Under the pieces are notes generated by a model. The model had not been told where the DNA came from, made no database searches, and was given only the letters and a program-made list of their open reading frames with translations. 64,000 bases of DNA from UBA6623 sp965238125. Lineage in GTDB: Bacteria; Acidobacteriota; Terriglobia; Bryobacterales; UBA6623. Both the position numbers and the translations under genes were made by a program. Below, in pieces: positions 54,901 to 63,057 of the stretch. Each line of letters begins with the position of its first letter. The stretch's first letter is position 1. Where the stretch lies: positions 744,001 through 808,000 of the forward strand of contig OZ250179.1 of the NCBI GenBank assembly GCA_965238125.1, written 5' to 3'.

Positions 54901-55387
54901 AGAACGAAAGCTCGCTCTGGTGGGGAATCGTCGAGCTTTTCGAATTGTGATCGTCGCCCGCCAGCACGAGCGCGCCGCAGTGCTTGCCGGTGCCGGCAAA
55001 ATTGCCGTGCCGGATCGCGTCGCCGCTGCGGTCCACCCCCGGCCCCTTGCCGTACCAGATTCCGACCACCCCGTCGGTGTTCGTCTCCGGCAGCAACTGG
55101 TAGGTCTGGCTGCCCATCACCGCCGTCGCCGCCAGGTCTTCATTGACCCCGGGGACGAAGCGGATATTGTTATCCGTAAGCAGCCGACCCGCCCGCCCGA
55201 GCGCGATATCATACCCGCCCAACGGCGAACCTTCGTACCCGGAGATGAAAGCGCCCGTGCGCAAGCCGCGTTCGCGATCACGCCGCATCTGCTCGATCGG
55301 CAGCCGCACCAAGGCTTGGATGCCGTTCACATAGATGACGCCCCGTTCGAGCGTATATTTATCGTCGAGGGAGAATTCCTGTCCCAC
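51929..55387 (-). CDS. Indolepyruvate:ferredoxin oxidoreductase, fused (single-chain) form
   Basis: 1,152 residues combining domains that are separate IorA and IorB in archaea. N-terminal pyrimidine-binding part (GYEGSPLGGYDIALG, about 49-63), TPP-binding part (APGYCSGCPHNRSTLLLEGQ...GIGCHGMAARFG; QNIGEGTYFHSGRMA), a cysteine-rich iron-sulfur segment (RVCEGCGDCVTQSNC; CNADYSCVMGDCPSF) and a C-terminal gamma domain (MPGIGGTGVVTINALLATA). Oxidatively decarboxylates aryl- or branched-chain 2-oxoacids to acyl-CoA, reducing ferredoxin. Transcribed alone. Confidence 0.93.
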   Translation of the reverse strand: MGQEFSLDDKYTLERGVIYVNGIQALVRLPIEQMRRDRERGLRTGAFISGYEGSPLGGYDIALGRAGRLLTDNNIRFVPGVNEDLAATAVMGSQTYQLLPETNTDGVVGIWYGKGPGVDRSGDAIRHGNFAGTGKHCGALVLAGDDHNSKSSTIPHQSELSFYNFGIPTLHAGSTQEVLDYGLYGIAMSRFSGAWAGLKLTTDVCDGGGTIEVSPERCPIEEPELLFDGEPYQKVMQPRLIVPNSLRLEREIHERRLVAAREFARLNGLNEIKVSHEGDRLGIVTAGKAYYDLRSALGNLGLAEAALDRLGIRILKLGLVYPLEPTIINEFIEGLHQVVVFEEKRSFLELQLRELLYNANPRPAVHGKTDWDGEAFVPAHGELDAEKISRCLAHWLEPTPEIERRIAAIEARDERGPSGEKKVPPRAPGYCSGCPHNRSTLLLEGQIAGGGIGCHGMAARFGDNRGVAYLGQMGGEGAAWIGMAPFTDREHIFQNIGEGTYFHSGRMAVNAAVAAGVNITYKILYNDAVAMTGGQEVAGGLSVPALTRELEADGVSPIYLLTDDLSRYEDRSQLAESTEVRPREDLEDVLAELGGRQGVSAMVYDQMCAAEKRRRRARGRLPQPVRRIMINERVCEGCGDCVTQSNCVSLHPVETEFGVKTRVHQSSCNADYSCVMGDCPSFVSVMIDEGTGLKRRPLPELPEVAVAEPAAKAPLDGPYHVLMPGIGGTGVVTINALLATAALLDGRHVITLDQTGLAQKGGAVLSHLTISPEPIEAANRISYGATDLLLGFDIIGAAARATLKRVDAERTTAVLNTHQTPSADSVRKGLTVLSDQAHLAHVVNQATRSRDNIFADASKSAEALFGSHLQSNIFLLGIAYQAGRLPLAAASIEQAIRLNGVAVERNVAAFRWGRKYREDPESVAGYIREEQPAVSLEDENGDALDVLIARRAEDLIGYQDLEYADRYKHFLEGVRGVEDRVRPGSTQLTEAVARYLYKLMAYKDEYEVARLLTDPTFDRQTGERFEAPRKIVYHLHPPLLRALGLKKKLALGPWFRPVLRLLAGLKGLRGGPLDLFGRASIRKQERELIDWYRDTVEVLLAGLREDNLNLAADVAGLPDQIRGYEDIKAESIEKVRRAVDEQLAELTRQTAA

Positions 55388-55749
55388 AATCGCCTCAGTG
55401 GACTAATGGCCGGATGTTGAACGCCGCGATCGACTCATTCCCGGGGGCATGGCACTGGCACGCGGCCCTGGTCACGATGTGGAACGACCCCGACGTGGCG
55501 CGCGCATTCTTGCGTGCCGTACCGGCATTCGTGCCGGTATGTCTTCTCCGAAAGCGCCCCGACTGAAACGAATTTTCATAGCGGTATTATGAATCCGCGG
55601 ATTCATGGAAACGGACTGTACCCTTTTTCGCGTAGTCGGACTTTCACCGCAGCCTGCTAAGGAAAACTTGCGAATTACTTATCGCTTAAGCAGCAGTACA
55701 TTACTCTACACCAACTCACCCTCTCGCCGTCCCGTGGCGAGAGGCGGAC
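55388..55749. other. Intergenic region between the oxidoreductase and archease genes
   Basis: 360 bp holding the divergent promoters. Contains the UUCG-loop hairpin at 55520-55539. A plus-strand frame running through it into archease is a chance extension with no family similarity. Confidence 0.4.
55520..55539. repeat. Hairpin with UUCG tetraloop
   Basis: TACCGGCA-TTCG-TGCCGGTA: perfect 8-bp stem with the very stable UUCG loop. It is upstream of both divergent genes, so it may be a leader structure or a leftover terminator. Confidence 0.5.
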
Positions 55750-56144
55750 ATGCCAAACTTGAACTTCACGCGCCAAAGCCGCATCAGCCCGTGCCGGACC
55801 CCTTCGAAAACGGCGCCCGCGCCATGGGCGTGATCGCCGCCGACCCCGACGCGGCCCAACCGCGCACCGAACTCGCCGTCGAGATCACCGGCGACGACTA
55901 CGAATCGTTGCTCGTGAACTGGCTGAGCGAAATCGTCTACTTATTCGACAGCGGGCGTTTTGCGGCCAGGCGCTACAAAGTCAACGAGATCACACCCCAA
56001 AAGCTCACCGCCCGTCTGTTGGGTGAGCCGCGCGACCCGCGCCGGCACCCCTGGCGCTTGATCATCAAAGCGGTCACCTATCATGAGATCGAAGTCGCCG
56101 AACGCAACGGCCGTTGGGAGGCGCGGATTTTCGTGGATATCTAA
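55750..56144 (+). pseudogene. Archease, N-terminus damaged
   Basis: Archease speeds guanylylation of the RNA ligase RtcB, whose gene follows. The last 115 residues are well kept: ENGARAMGVIAADPDAAQPR, LLVNWLSEIVYLFDSGRF, TARLLGEPRDPRRHPW, VTYHEIEVAERNGRWE and FVDI at the end. The first 25-30 residues, which should include the metal-binding HTADI segment, are missing. A plausible ATG (55750, MPNLNF, preceded by GAGAGG) is in another frame, so a deletion of about 50 bases with a frame change is likely. A GTG at 55791 could start a shortened protein. Confidence 0.65.
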
Positions 56145-56167
56145 GCAAGGCCGTCAACCGCCCCGTC

Positions 56168-57610
56168 ATGAGCCTGGCTGACCGACTCGAAAAGATCGAC
56201 GACTACCGCCGGCGACTGCCGCGCGGCACGCTGCCGGCGATGCGGACCGATGTCGTCGTCTACGCCTCGCAATCAATCCTTGACAAGATCGCGAAAGACA
56301 AATCCCTCGAACAAGCCGCCAACGTTGCCTCGCTGCCCGGCATTGTTGGTCCCAGCCTCGCCATGCCCGACATTCATCAAGGTTATGGCTTCCCGATCGG
56401 GGGCGTCTGCGCGACCGATTACGAGCGAGGCGTCGTCTCGCCGGGTGGGGTCGGTTTCGACATCAATTGCGGTGTCCGCTTGGTGCGCTCCAACCTCGCG
56501 GCCGATGAAGTGCGCCCGCGCATGCGAGAGTTGATCCACCAAATCTTCCGCGATGTTCCTTGCGGCACCGGCGGATCCGGTTTCGTTAAGATCAACTCGC
56601 GTGACCTCGAAGGCGTTCTACTCGAAGGCGCGCGCTGGATGGTGCGTCACGGCTACGGCGAGCCGCGCGACGCCGAATTCGCGGAAGCCGAGGGAGCGCT
56701 ACCCGACGCCGATCCCGACTGCGTTTCCGACCGCGCCAAGGAACGCGGACGTCCCCAACTCGGCACGCTCGGCAGCGGTAATCACTTTCTCGAAGTGCAA
56801 TACGTCGAAGCGATTCATGACGCCGAGGCCGCCGAGGCTTTCGGGCTGACCGAGGGACAGGTCGTCGTCTTGATTCACTCCGGCTCGCGCGGCCTGGGGC
56901 ACCAAGTCTGCACCGACGCGCTGCGCGAGATGGGCGCGGGCATGAAGAAATACGGCATCGAATTGCCCGACCGCCAACTCGCCTGTGTCCCCTCCGTTTC
57001 GCCGGAAGGGCAAGCCTACCTGGGCGCGATGCGGGCGGCGGCCAACTATGCCTGGGCCAATCGCCAAGCCATCATGCACTTCCTGCGCGGCTCGTTTCGC
57101 AAAGTGCTCGGCGATCAAGCTCGTCTCGATTTCGTCTATGACGTTTGCCACAACATCGCCAAGAAAGAGCGGCACGTCGTTGACGGGGTTGAGCGCGACG
57201 TCCTGGTGCACCGCAAGGGAGCCACGCGCGCTTTCCCGGCGGGTCGGCCGGAAGTGACCGAAGCGTACCGCGAGGTCGGCCAACCCGTCTTCATTCCCGG
57301 CAGCATGGGGACGGCCTCGTGGGTGTTGGCCGGTCTACCCGGATCGATGGCCGAAACCTTCGGAACCACTTGCCACGGCGCGGGGCGTTTACTGAGCCGC
57401 ACGGCCGCCCGCAAGGGCCGCAACGTCAAGCAGGTCGTCGAAGATCTCGAGCAGGCCGGCATCGTGGTTCGCGGGGAAAGCAAGAGGGGGTTGCTTGAGA
57501 AAATTCCGCAAGCCTACAAAGACGTCGACGAAGTCATCGAGGTCGTCCACAACGCCGGGCTGGCCAAGAAAGTAGCCCGGCTCCGCCCGATGGGCGTCAT
57601 TAAAGGCTGA
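56168..57610 (+). CDS. rtcB: RNA-splicing ligase RtcB
   Basis: 480 residues from the ATG at 56168. Joins RNA 2',3'-cyclic phosphate (or 3'-phosphate) and 5'-OH ends with GTP and Mn2+, for RNA repair. Metal ligands in MPDIHQGYGFPIGG, GVGFDINCGVRLV (Cys), TLGSGNHFLEVQ and LIHSGSRGLGHQ; the guanylylated His in FGTTCHGAGRLLSRTAA. Starts 23 bases after archease, forming a repair operon. No RtcR-type sigma-54 regulator or sigma-54 promoter is seen. Confidence 0.95.
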   Translation: MSLADRLEKIDDYRRRLPRGTLPAMRTDVVVYASQSILDKIAKDKSLEQAANVASLPGIVGPSLAMPDIHQGYGFPIGGVCATDYERGVVSPGGVGFDINCGVRLVRSNLAADEVRPRMRELIHQIFRDVPCGTGGSGFVKINSRDLEGVLLEGARWMVRHGYGEPRDAEFAEAEGALPDADPDCVSDRAKERGRPQLGTLGSGNHFLEVQYVEAIHDAEAAEAFGLTEGQVVVLIHSGSRGLGHQVCTDALREMGAGMKKYGIELPDRQLACVPSVSPEGQAYLGAMRAAANYAWANRQAIMHFLRGSFRKVLGDQARLDFVYDVCHNIAKKERHVVDGVERDVLVHRKGATRAFPAGRPEVTEAYREVGQPVFIPGSMGTASWVLAGLPGSMAETFGTTCHGAGRLLSRTAARKGRNVKQVVEDLEQAGIVVRGESKRGLLEKIPQAYKDVDEVIEVVHNAGLAKKVARLRPMGVIKG

Positions 57611-58042
57611 GGCGGTGATTCGGTCCCGGACTACCGTTTTTCTTTGCTTGCGTGCGCGCGCTTGTTAAGTTTAGATACTAGTACTCAGACCACGTGAAAA
57701 GATGCGTTTCCGTCGAGCTGCCATCGCAGAGGAAACCACTTGCCAAACAGAGCCGCATCGCCACGCGATGCGGTCACTCAAGAATAGTGCCGTGCCGCCA
57801 AACAAACTTTTTCAAGCGGTCGTGGCACTAGCCCAGCCGATCTGAGAATTTTTTCGCAGATTCGATAGGCGAGGCAGTCCCGCGGCCGTCGCGTGAACCG
57901 TCCGCTGCGCTGAACCGTGAACCGTAAGCCGCAAGCGTCGGACTCGCAGGGCTCACGGCTGAGCGCAGCGGACGGTTCACGGTTCACGGCTCACGAAATG
58001 GTCGACGCCCCGACCCAGAATTTCAAATACCTTTGGCTAGGT
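57611..58042. other. Intergenic region after rtcB, with palindromes
   Basis: 430 bp between convergent rtcB and the PBP gene. No convincing gene. Holds a hairpin CCGCATCG-CCACG-CGATGCGG near 57750 and the 19-bp inverted repeat described separately. Confidence 0.5.
57893..57980. repeat. Perfect 19-bp inverted repeat with a 50-base spacer
   Basis: GTGAACCGTCCGCTGCGCT (57893-57911) is the exact reverse complement of 57962-57980. The spacer and right flank repeat the unit GAACCGT or its complement several times. Could end transcripts of both convergent genes; origin unknown. Confidence 0.6.
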
Positions 58043-59215
58043 TTAGGGCGCGCAGCAGTCGGCGGGGCCGAGCGAGACGAGTTCGGCTGGCGAGGGACTC
58101 GAAGTGAAGTAGCGGCTCTCGTCGAGCGATTGGTAAATATTCCCCGCGATTTCGGCGGCGCGCGGGCCGTACATCATCGGGCCGCCCCGCAACATGACGA
58201 CGACAGCGAGTTGTTTCTCCTGGTCTTGGTTGACTTCGTTGAAACAAGCGAACCAGCCCAGTTGCGTTCGGCCGGGCCGGTGGTATTGGCTGCAGGTGCC
58301 GGTCTTGCCGTAGAGCACGCGCTTGGCGGAACGCGCCTTGCGACCCGTGCCGCGCTTGACGGCTTCGAGCATTCCCTCGTGAATTTCAGGCAGCCAACGG
58401 GCGCCCGGCACACGGCGCTTGACGCGCGGTTCGAGCGCGGCGGCTTCGTTGGGCCCGCGCGGCGCTTGCAGATAGTAGAGCGTTCCGCCGTTGGCGAGAG
58501 CGGCGATGAAGGCCGCCATTTGCAACGGCGTTGCGCGAATACCTTCCCCGAATGAGCTCATGCGCTCGACGCCGGATCGAATTTCTTCCTTCGGGAATTC
58601 CCCTAATTGCTCGCCGGGAATCCCGAGGCCGGCTTTTTCGCCAAAGCCATATTGGTTGGCATAGCGTTTGAAGCGGTCAAAACCCAGCTTTTTTCCGAGG
58701 TGTTCGAAATAGACATTGTTCGAAATGGCCAGGCCGTTGACCATGGTCATGAACCAATAGCCGTCGAACCAAACCTTTTGCCTGGGCCGCACGATGCCTT
58801 CGTTCAGCGCCGCCAGCCCGACAACGAGCTTGATGGTCGAGCAAGGAGTATAGCCGCTTGCGAGCGCAAGCTTCTGGTTGACGGCCGTCAGGATGCGGCC
58901 GCTGCGAGCATCGACGACGACAACGGAACCGTTGAACTTGCCGAGGGCTTCGACGGCGGCACGGCGAACCAGCGGATCTTCACCGGCGGTAAAGTCGCCC
59001 GCCGGCGAATTCGCGTAGCTGCGTTCGGTATACCAACGGCCGCGTGAACGCCGTCGCTTGGTCGCCGTTGATTTCGATCCGCCCGATTTCTTCGCCTGGG
59101 TCTTCGTAGCGGAGGTCGCCTCGGCGTTGTTGACCGAAACGCTCTGCGCCTCTAAGGATGGTGCGAGCGGTGCGGCCGTCACGAGTAGCAAGCAAAGGGC
59201 CGGAAGAAGGCGCAA
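58043..59215 (-). CDS. Penicillin-binding transpeptidase
   Basis: Peptidoglycan D,D-transpeptidase-type protein of about 390 residues. Catalytic motifs are complete: TPCSTIKLVVGL (SxxK), GLAISNNVYFEHL (SxN) and LYGKTGTCSQ (KTG). The start chosen is the TTG at 59215, giving the signal peptide LRLLPALCLLLVTAAPLAPSL. A basic Ser/Lys linker follows. It lacks a PBP-dimer domain, so it resembles class D beta-lactamase-like or FtsI-fragment proteins. IS1380 copy 5 lies 44 bases upstream, and its outward-facing ATG (59296) is in frame, so an IS-derived fusion start is possible. Confidence 0.82.
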   Translation of the reverse strand: MRLLPALCLLLVTAAPLAPSLEAQSVSVNNAEATSATKTQAKKSGGSKSTATKRRRSRGRWYTERSYANSPAGDFTAGEDPLVRRAAVEALGKFNGSVVVVDARSGRILTAVNQKLALASGYTPCSTIKLVVGLAALNEGIVRPRQKVWFDGYWFMTMVNGLAISNNVYFEHLGKKLGFDRFKRYANQYGFGEKAGLGIPGEQLGEFPKEEIRSGVERMSSFGEGIRATPLQMAAFIAALANGGTLYYLQAPRGPNEAAALEPRVKRRVPGARWLPEIHEGMLEAVKRGTGRKARSAKRVLYGKTGTCSQYHRPGRTQLGWFACFNEVNQDQEKQLAVVVMLRGGPMMYGPRAAEIAGNIYQSLDESRYFTSSPSPAELVSLGPADCCAP

Positions 59216-59254
59216 GGTGGAATCCAGTCGCCGGCTCGGGGGCGTGGAATGTAT

Positions 59255-59259
59255 TTTAC
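59255..59259. repeat. Imperfect target-site duplication of IS1380 copy 5
   Basis: TTTAC left of the element and TTTAG (60926-60930) right of it match at four of five positions. Confidence 0.5.
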
Positions 59260-60925
59260 CCCGGATTTCCACTTTAGTTTCGGTTCTGCTAACCATCGGG
59301 TGGACTCGGACGCCTTTATTTATGCGGGCTTGAAAGCACTCAAGGCGCTGAGGAGATCAACACCCAATGGGTGAAAAAGAAAACAAACCGTTTCAGCTCA
59401 CCTTCAATGGATTTCTCAAGGTCGATTTCCAAGGATCGCGAGTCACCTCGGATGGCGGGCTGATTCTCATTCGCGAACTGGACGAACGACTCGGACTAGG
59501 CAAGCTGATAGACGAGCATCTGACGGATTCGCGGCAAGGCTCGAACAAGAAGTTCCCGTTCGTCGATCTGCTGCGACAGTCGGTCTACTCCCGCTTGGCG
59601 GGCTACGAGGATCTCAACGACGCCGTTCGTGTCTCCGCCGATCCAACCTTTCGGCTGATTGGCTCGAAGAAGAACTGGGATCGCGGCGCGGCGCTGACCT
59701 CCCGGCTGCAGAGCTTCGAGACCGCCATGCTCGCCGGCGACGAGAATCTGATCGGGCTGATGGCGGTGAACCGCGAGTTGATCGCGCAAGCCGAGGCCGG
59801 TGATGACTCCGCGTGCGTCGTGCTGGACATGGACTCTACCGAGAGCCCCGTCCACGGCCGGCAGGAAGGCAGCGCCTACAACGGCCACTTCGAGTCGGTC
59901 TGCTACCACCCACTGTTGCTGTTCAACCAGCACGGCGATTGCTTGGCGGCAAAGTTGCGACCGGGCAACGTGTCCAGCGCCGAGGACTGGGACGAGCTGC
60001 TGCTGCCGGAAATCGAACGCCAACAGGCGGAGGGCAAACAGGTGACGTTCCGGGCCGATGCCGCCTTCGCCAAGCCGGATATTTACGAGACGTTGGAGGA
60101 GCGCGGCGTGGACTACGTGATTCGCATCCCGGCCAACAAGAGCCTGGAGCTGGAGATCGAAGATATCCTGTTTCGTCCGCCGGGCAGGCCGAGCGCAAAG
60201 CCCCTGGTGCGCTACAGGAGCTTTCGGTATCAGGCCGCGAGCTGGTCGAAGTCCCGGCGGGTTGTTGCGAAGGTCGAGCATCACCAAGGTGAGTTGTTTC
60301 CTCGCGTCGGTTTCATCGTCACGAGCATGGCCTTGCCGAGCCGCTCGCTGGTGCGGTTCTACAACAAGCGCGGCACGGCGGAGCAGTGGATCAAGGAAGG
60401 CAAACAAGCGACGCATTGGACAAGGCTGTCATGCCATCGGTTCCGGGCCAACGAAGTGCGACTGCAACTCAGCGTGCTGGCCTATAACCTGGGGAACCTA
60501 TGGCGGAGGCTCGGGCTGCCGCAACGGATCAAGAGCTGGTCGCTGACGAGCTTGCAACAGCGGCTGATGAAGACGGGCGGTAGGCTGGTCAAGCATGCGC
60601 GGTACTATTGGCTGCTGTTGGCCGAAGGACATCTGAACCGGCGGCTGTTCGGCGACATGCTGCATAGGATCTGGGCGCTGCCTGTGCCGGGTGGGTAGCG
60701 TTGCCCGGGCGAGGATCAACAGTTTTTGGCTCCAAAAAGGTTTCGCAGGGAGCAGTGTCGGCCGGAGCGCCGTTCAGTCCGCTCAATCAACGTCTGTGAG
60801 CGGACGGACGAGCCCTGGCGCCTACCGGCGGAGGTGATGTGCAGGGTTCAGCGCGAAAAGACGTGGTATTCGGCGCAGCGGGGGTGTATCCTGTGACCGT
60901 GCCAGGGCCAAAATGGAAATCCTGG
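59260..60925 (+). mobile_element. IS1380-family element, copy 5 (1,666 bp)
   Basis: Complete. Left repeat CCCGGATTTCC at 59260, right end GGAAATCCTGG at 60925. It sits just upstream of the PBP gene and abuts a remnant of the diverged subfamily on its right. Confidence 0.93.
59367..60698 (+). CDS. IS1380-family transposase (copy 5), intact
   Basis: 443 residues. Shares DDSACVVLD with copy 4 and HGRQEG with copy 2. All catalytic segments are present. Probably functional. Confidence 0.93.
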   Translation: MGEKENKPFQLTFNGFLKVDFQGSRVTSDGGLILIRELDERLGLGKLIDEHLTDSRQGSNKKFPFVDLLRQSVYSRLAGYEDLNDAVRVSADPTFRLIGSKKNWDRGAALTSRLQSFETAMLAGDENLIGLMAVNRELIAQAEAGDDSACVVLDMDSTESPVHGRQEGSAYNGHFESVCYHPLLLFNQHGDCLAAKLRPGNVSSAEDWDELLLPEIERQQAEGKQVTFRADAAFAKPDIYETLEERGVDYVIRIPANKSLELEIEDILFRPPGRPSAKPLVRYRSFRYQAASWSKSRRVVAKVEHHQGELFPRVGFIVTSMALPSRSLVRFYNKRGTAEQWIKEGKQATHWTRLSCHRFRANEVRLQLSVLAYNLGNLWRRLGLPQRIKSWSLTSLQQRLMKTGGRLVKHARYYWLLLAEGHLNRRLFGDMLHRIWALPVPGG

Positions 60926-60989
60926 TTTAGCAACACCTCTCCCGCGCCGACCCTCGGCAACCCGCGTACGCTGGCTGTTCCGGGCCGTC

Positions 60990-61615
60990 GACGTTACCCT
61001 CCGGGCACAGGTAGCGCCCAAATCCGCCGCAGCATGTCGCCGAACAACTTCCGGCTCAGATGCCCCTCCGCAAGCAGCAACCAATAATATCGCGCGTGCT
61101 TCACGAGCCGTCCGCCCGTCTTCATCAGCCGATGCTGCAAGCTCGTCAGCGACCAGCTTTTGATTCGCTGCGGCAACCTCAGCCGCCGCCAGAGATTACC
61201 CAGGTTGTAGGCCAGCACACTGAGTTGCAGGCGGACTTCGTTCGCCCGGAAGCGATGGCACGACAGCCGTGTCCAGTGCGTCGCCTGTTTGCCTTCTTTG
61301 ATCCACTGCTCGGCGGTGCCGCGCTTGTTGTAGAAACGTACCACCGAGCGGCTTGGCAAGCTCATGTTCGTCACGATGAATCCGACGCGCGCGAACAGCT
61401 CACCAAGATGATGCTCGACCTTGGCGACAATGCGTCGCGGCTTGGACCAACTCTCCGCCTGATAGCGGAAGCTCTTGTAGCGCACCAGGGGCTTTGCGCT
61501 GGGCCTCCCCGGCGGACGAAACAAGATGTCGGCGATCTCCCACTCCAGCTTCTTGTTGGCCGGGATGCGAATGACGTAGTCCACTCCGCGATCCTCCAAC
61601 GCCTCGTAGATCTCC
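60990..61615 (-). pseudogene. IS1380 remnant, copy 6 (C-terminal transposase fragment)
   Basis: About 205 C-terminal residues of an IS1380 transposase (EDRGVDYVIRIPANKKLEWE to RRIWALPVPGG). The sequence is closest to copy 3 (KKLEWEIADILF, SWSKPRRIVAKVEHH). It is cut at 61615 and has no recognisable terminal repeat near 60930-60990. A dead relic of the diverged subfamily. Confidence 0.88.
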
Positions 61616-61616
61616 G

Positions 61617-61782
61617 CTCAAGTGCATACGTGGAGCTGGAAAGAGAGGCGATTGACAATGCGAACATACAAGTTGTCCTGGTATCAGTTGATTCTGTCTC
61701 TGCTCTAAAGAAAGCCTACCCAAACTACTACTTTGATACGCTGGCGTTCCTTGCGTATGTTGATGATCTCGTATCGAATTGA
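61617..61782 (+). pseudogene. Gene fragment, possibly C-terminus of a RelA/SpoT-type protein
   Basis: SAYVELEREAIDNANIQVVL then VSVDSVSALKKAYPNYYFDT and LAFLAYVDDLVSN, stop at 61782. The VSxDSxxxLKKAYPNYxxDTxxF pattern resembles C-termini of stand-alone RelA/SpoT-domain proteins. The 5' part is gone at the junction with IS copy 6. Base composition is lower in GC than its surroundings, suggesting transfer. Confidence 0.45.
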
Positions 61783-61850
61783 GAGCTACGACGAGAAGTA
61801 CTTTGACGACGAGGGCGAATTCCCCGACGAAAGCTGATACACTATGCCCA

Positions 61851-62042
61851 GTGGAACCCAAGACGAATCCCGAATTCTACGCCTTCACGAAGCTGATCGA
61901 CCGCTTGCTTGCCGTGCCGCATTCCGTGGTTCAAGAGCGCATTCAAGCTCATCAGGAGTCCGCCGCTCGGAACCCAAACCGGCGCGGTCCAAAGCCGAAG
62001 CGGAAACCTTTGAGGCGCGTTTCCCGCGCCCCTGTCGGTTAG
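61851..62042 (+). CDS. Small basic protein convergent with IS1595 transposase
   Basis: 63 residues from a GTG at 61851: VEPKTNPEFYAFTKLIDRLL, AVPHSVVQERIQAHQE, then a basic tail NPNRRGPKPKRKPLRRVSRA. I recall similar short proteins beginning NPEF..F..L..VLxVxxxE in many bacteria, without an assigned function. Its stop overlaps that of the IS1595 transposase (62039-62042), hinting that it may belong to the element. Confidence 0.5.
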   Translation: MEPKTNPEFYAFTKLIDRLLAVPHSVVQERIQAHQESAARNPNRRGPKPKRKPLRRVSRAPVG

Positions 62043-62993
62043 GCGAAGACCGTCGTTTCCCGCACCTTGCCAGTGAGTTCGGCATAGGTCAGACGCTTGC
62101 CGAAGATCCGCGACACGATAGCGCTGAACCGGCCAGCGTCCCCGCGACCGTTCTTCCGGTTGTTGTAGCGGAAGCACTCTTCGTCGAGATACCTGAACAA
62201 GTGGAAGGGCTCCACGCTGACGTAGGACCCGTGGAGTGCCCGCTTAACCAAGCTCCAGAAGTTCTCCATGCCGTTGGTGTGGACCCGCTCTTTGACGTAG
62301 GCTTCGGCGTGGTTGATGACTTCGTGGGCGTAGTCGGACTCCAGCCCGTCGTAGCTTTTGAGTTCATCGGTGAACAGCGCGGCTCCCGACTCCACGTTGT
62401 CTCGTATCAGCCCTTGGAGTTGTTTCTTGCGGCGCTTGGCTACGACCTCGGTACGAACCTCGCCGCCGCGCTCAAGGACACCAGCGACGATGGTCTTACC
62501 AACGGGACCGCGCCCATGGATCTTCTGGCGGCGTTTCTTTAGCGTGCATGTTGCGGGACTTGCCACCGATGAAAGTCTCATCCGCTTCGATTTCGCCCGA
62601 CAACTTGCCTTCGCGCTCATCTTGCATTGCCAAGCGGATGCGGTGAAGCACGAACCATGCCGATTTTTGGGTGATACCCAAAGCTCGGTGGATCTCCCAA
62701 GAGCTGACGCCGTTCTTGCAGTTGGCGATCATCCAAATTGCAGCCAGCCATTTGTCGAGCTTGATGGGAGAATCTTCAAAGATGGTTCCGACCTTCACGC
62801 TGAACTGGCTCTTGGAGTGGCGGGTCTTGCACTGCCACACCCGGCGAGACTTGACAAAGCCGACGTTTTTGGAGCCACAGGTGGGGCACGCGACGCCATC
62901 GGGCCAGCGTCTAACCACAAGATAATTCACGCAGTTGTCAGGATCGGAGAAGTAGAGAATTGCTTCTTGCAAGGTCTTTGGTTCGCGTTCCAT
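62039..62993 (-). pseudogene. IS1595-family transposase, frameshifted
   Basis: Two frames together cover an IS1595 (ISXO2-like) transposase of about 310 residues. First frame (62993 to about 62545): EAILYFSDPDNCVNYLVVRR, zinc ribbon CPTCGSKN...WQCKTRHSKSQFSVKVGTIF, and EADETFIGGKSRNMHAK. Second: KKRRQKIHGRGPVGKTIVAG, FTDELKSYDGLESDYAHEVI and HTNGMENFWSLVKRALHG. One extra G near 62546 (AAAGAAACG) breaks the frame. Catalytic Asp, Asp and the late Asn/Glu region are otherwise kept. Terminal repeats could not be fixed. Confidence 0.82.
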
Positions 62994-63057
62994 GATTCAA
63001 TAGTACACGAGAACGTCTGATGAGTCAAGTATATTCTTACCCAAAAAAGGCCCAATA

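Noticed and set aside
52280..55420. 1,046-residue frame antisense to the indolepyruvate oxidoreductase
   Set aside because: High-GC shadow: the minus-strand frame has complete catalytic and iron-sulfur motifs, while the antisense product has no domains and is rich in Arg, His and Gln.
55605..55749. N-terminal extension METDCTLF... of archease
   Set aside because: The in-frame upstream stretch has no similarity to archease and lacks HTADI; it is a chance open frame.
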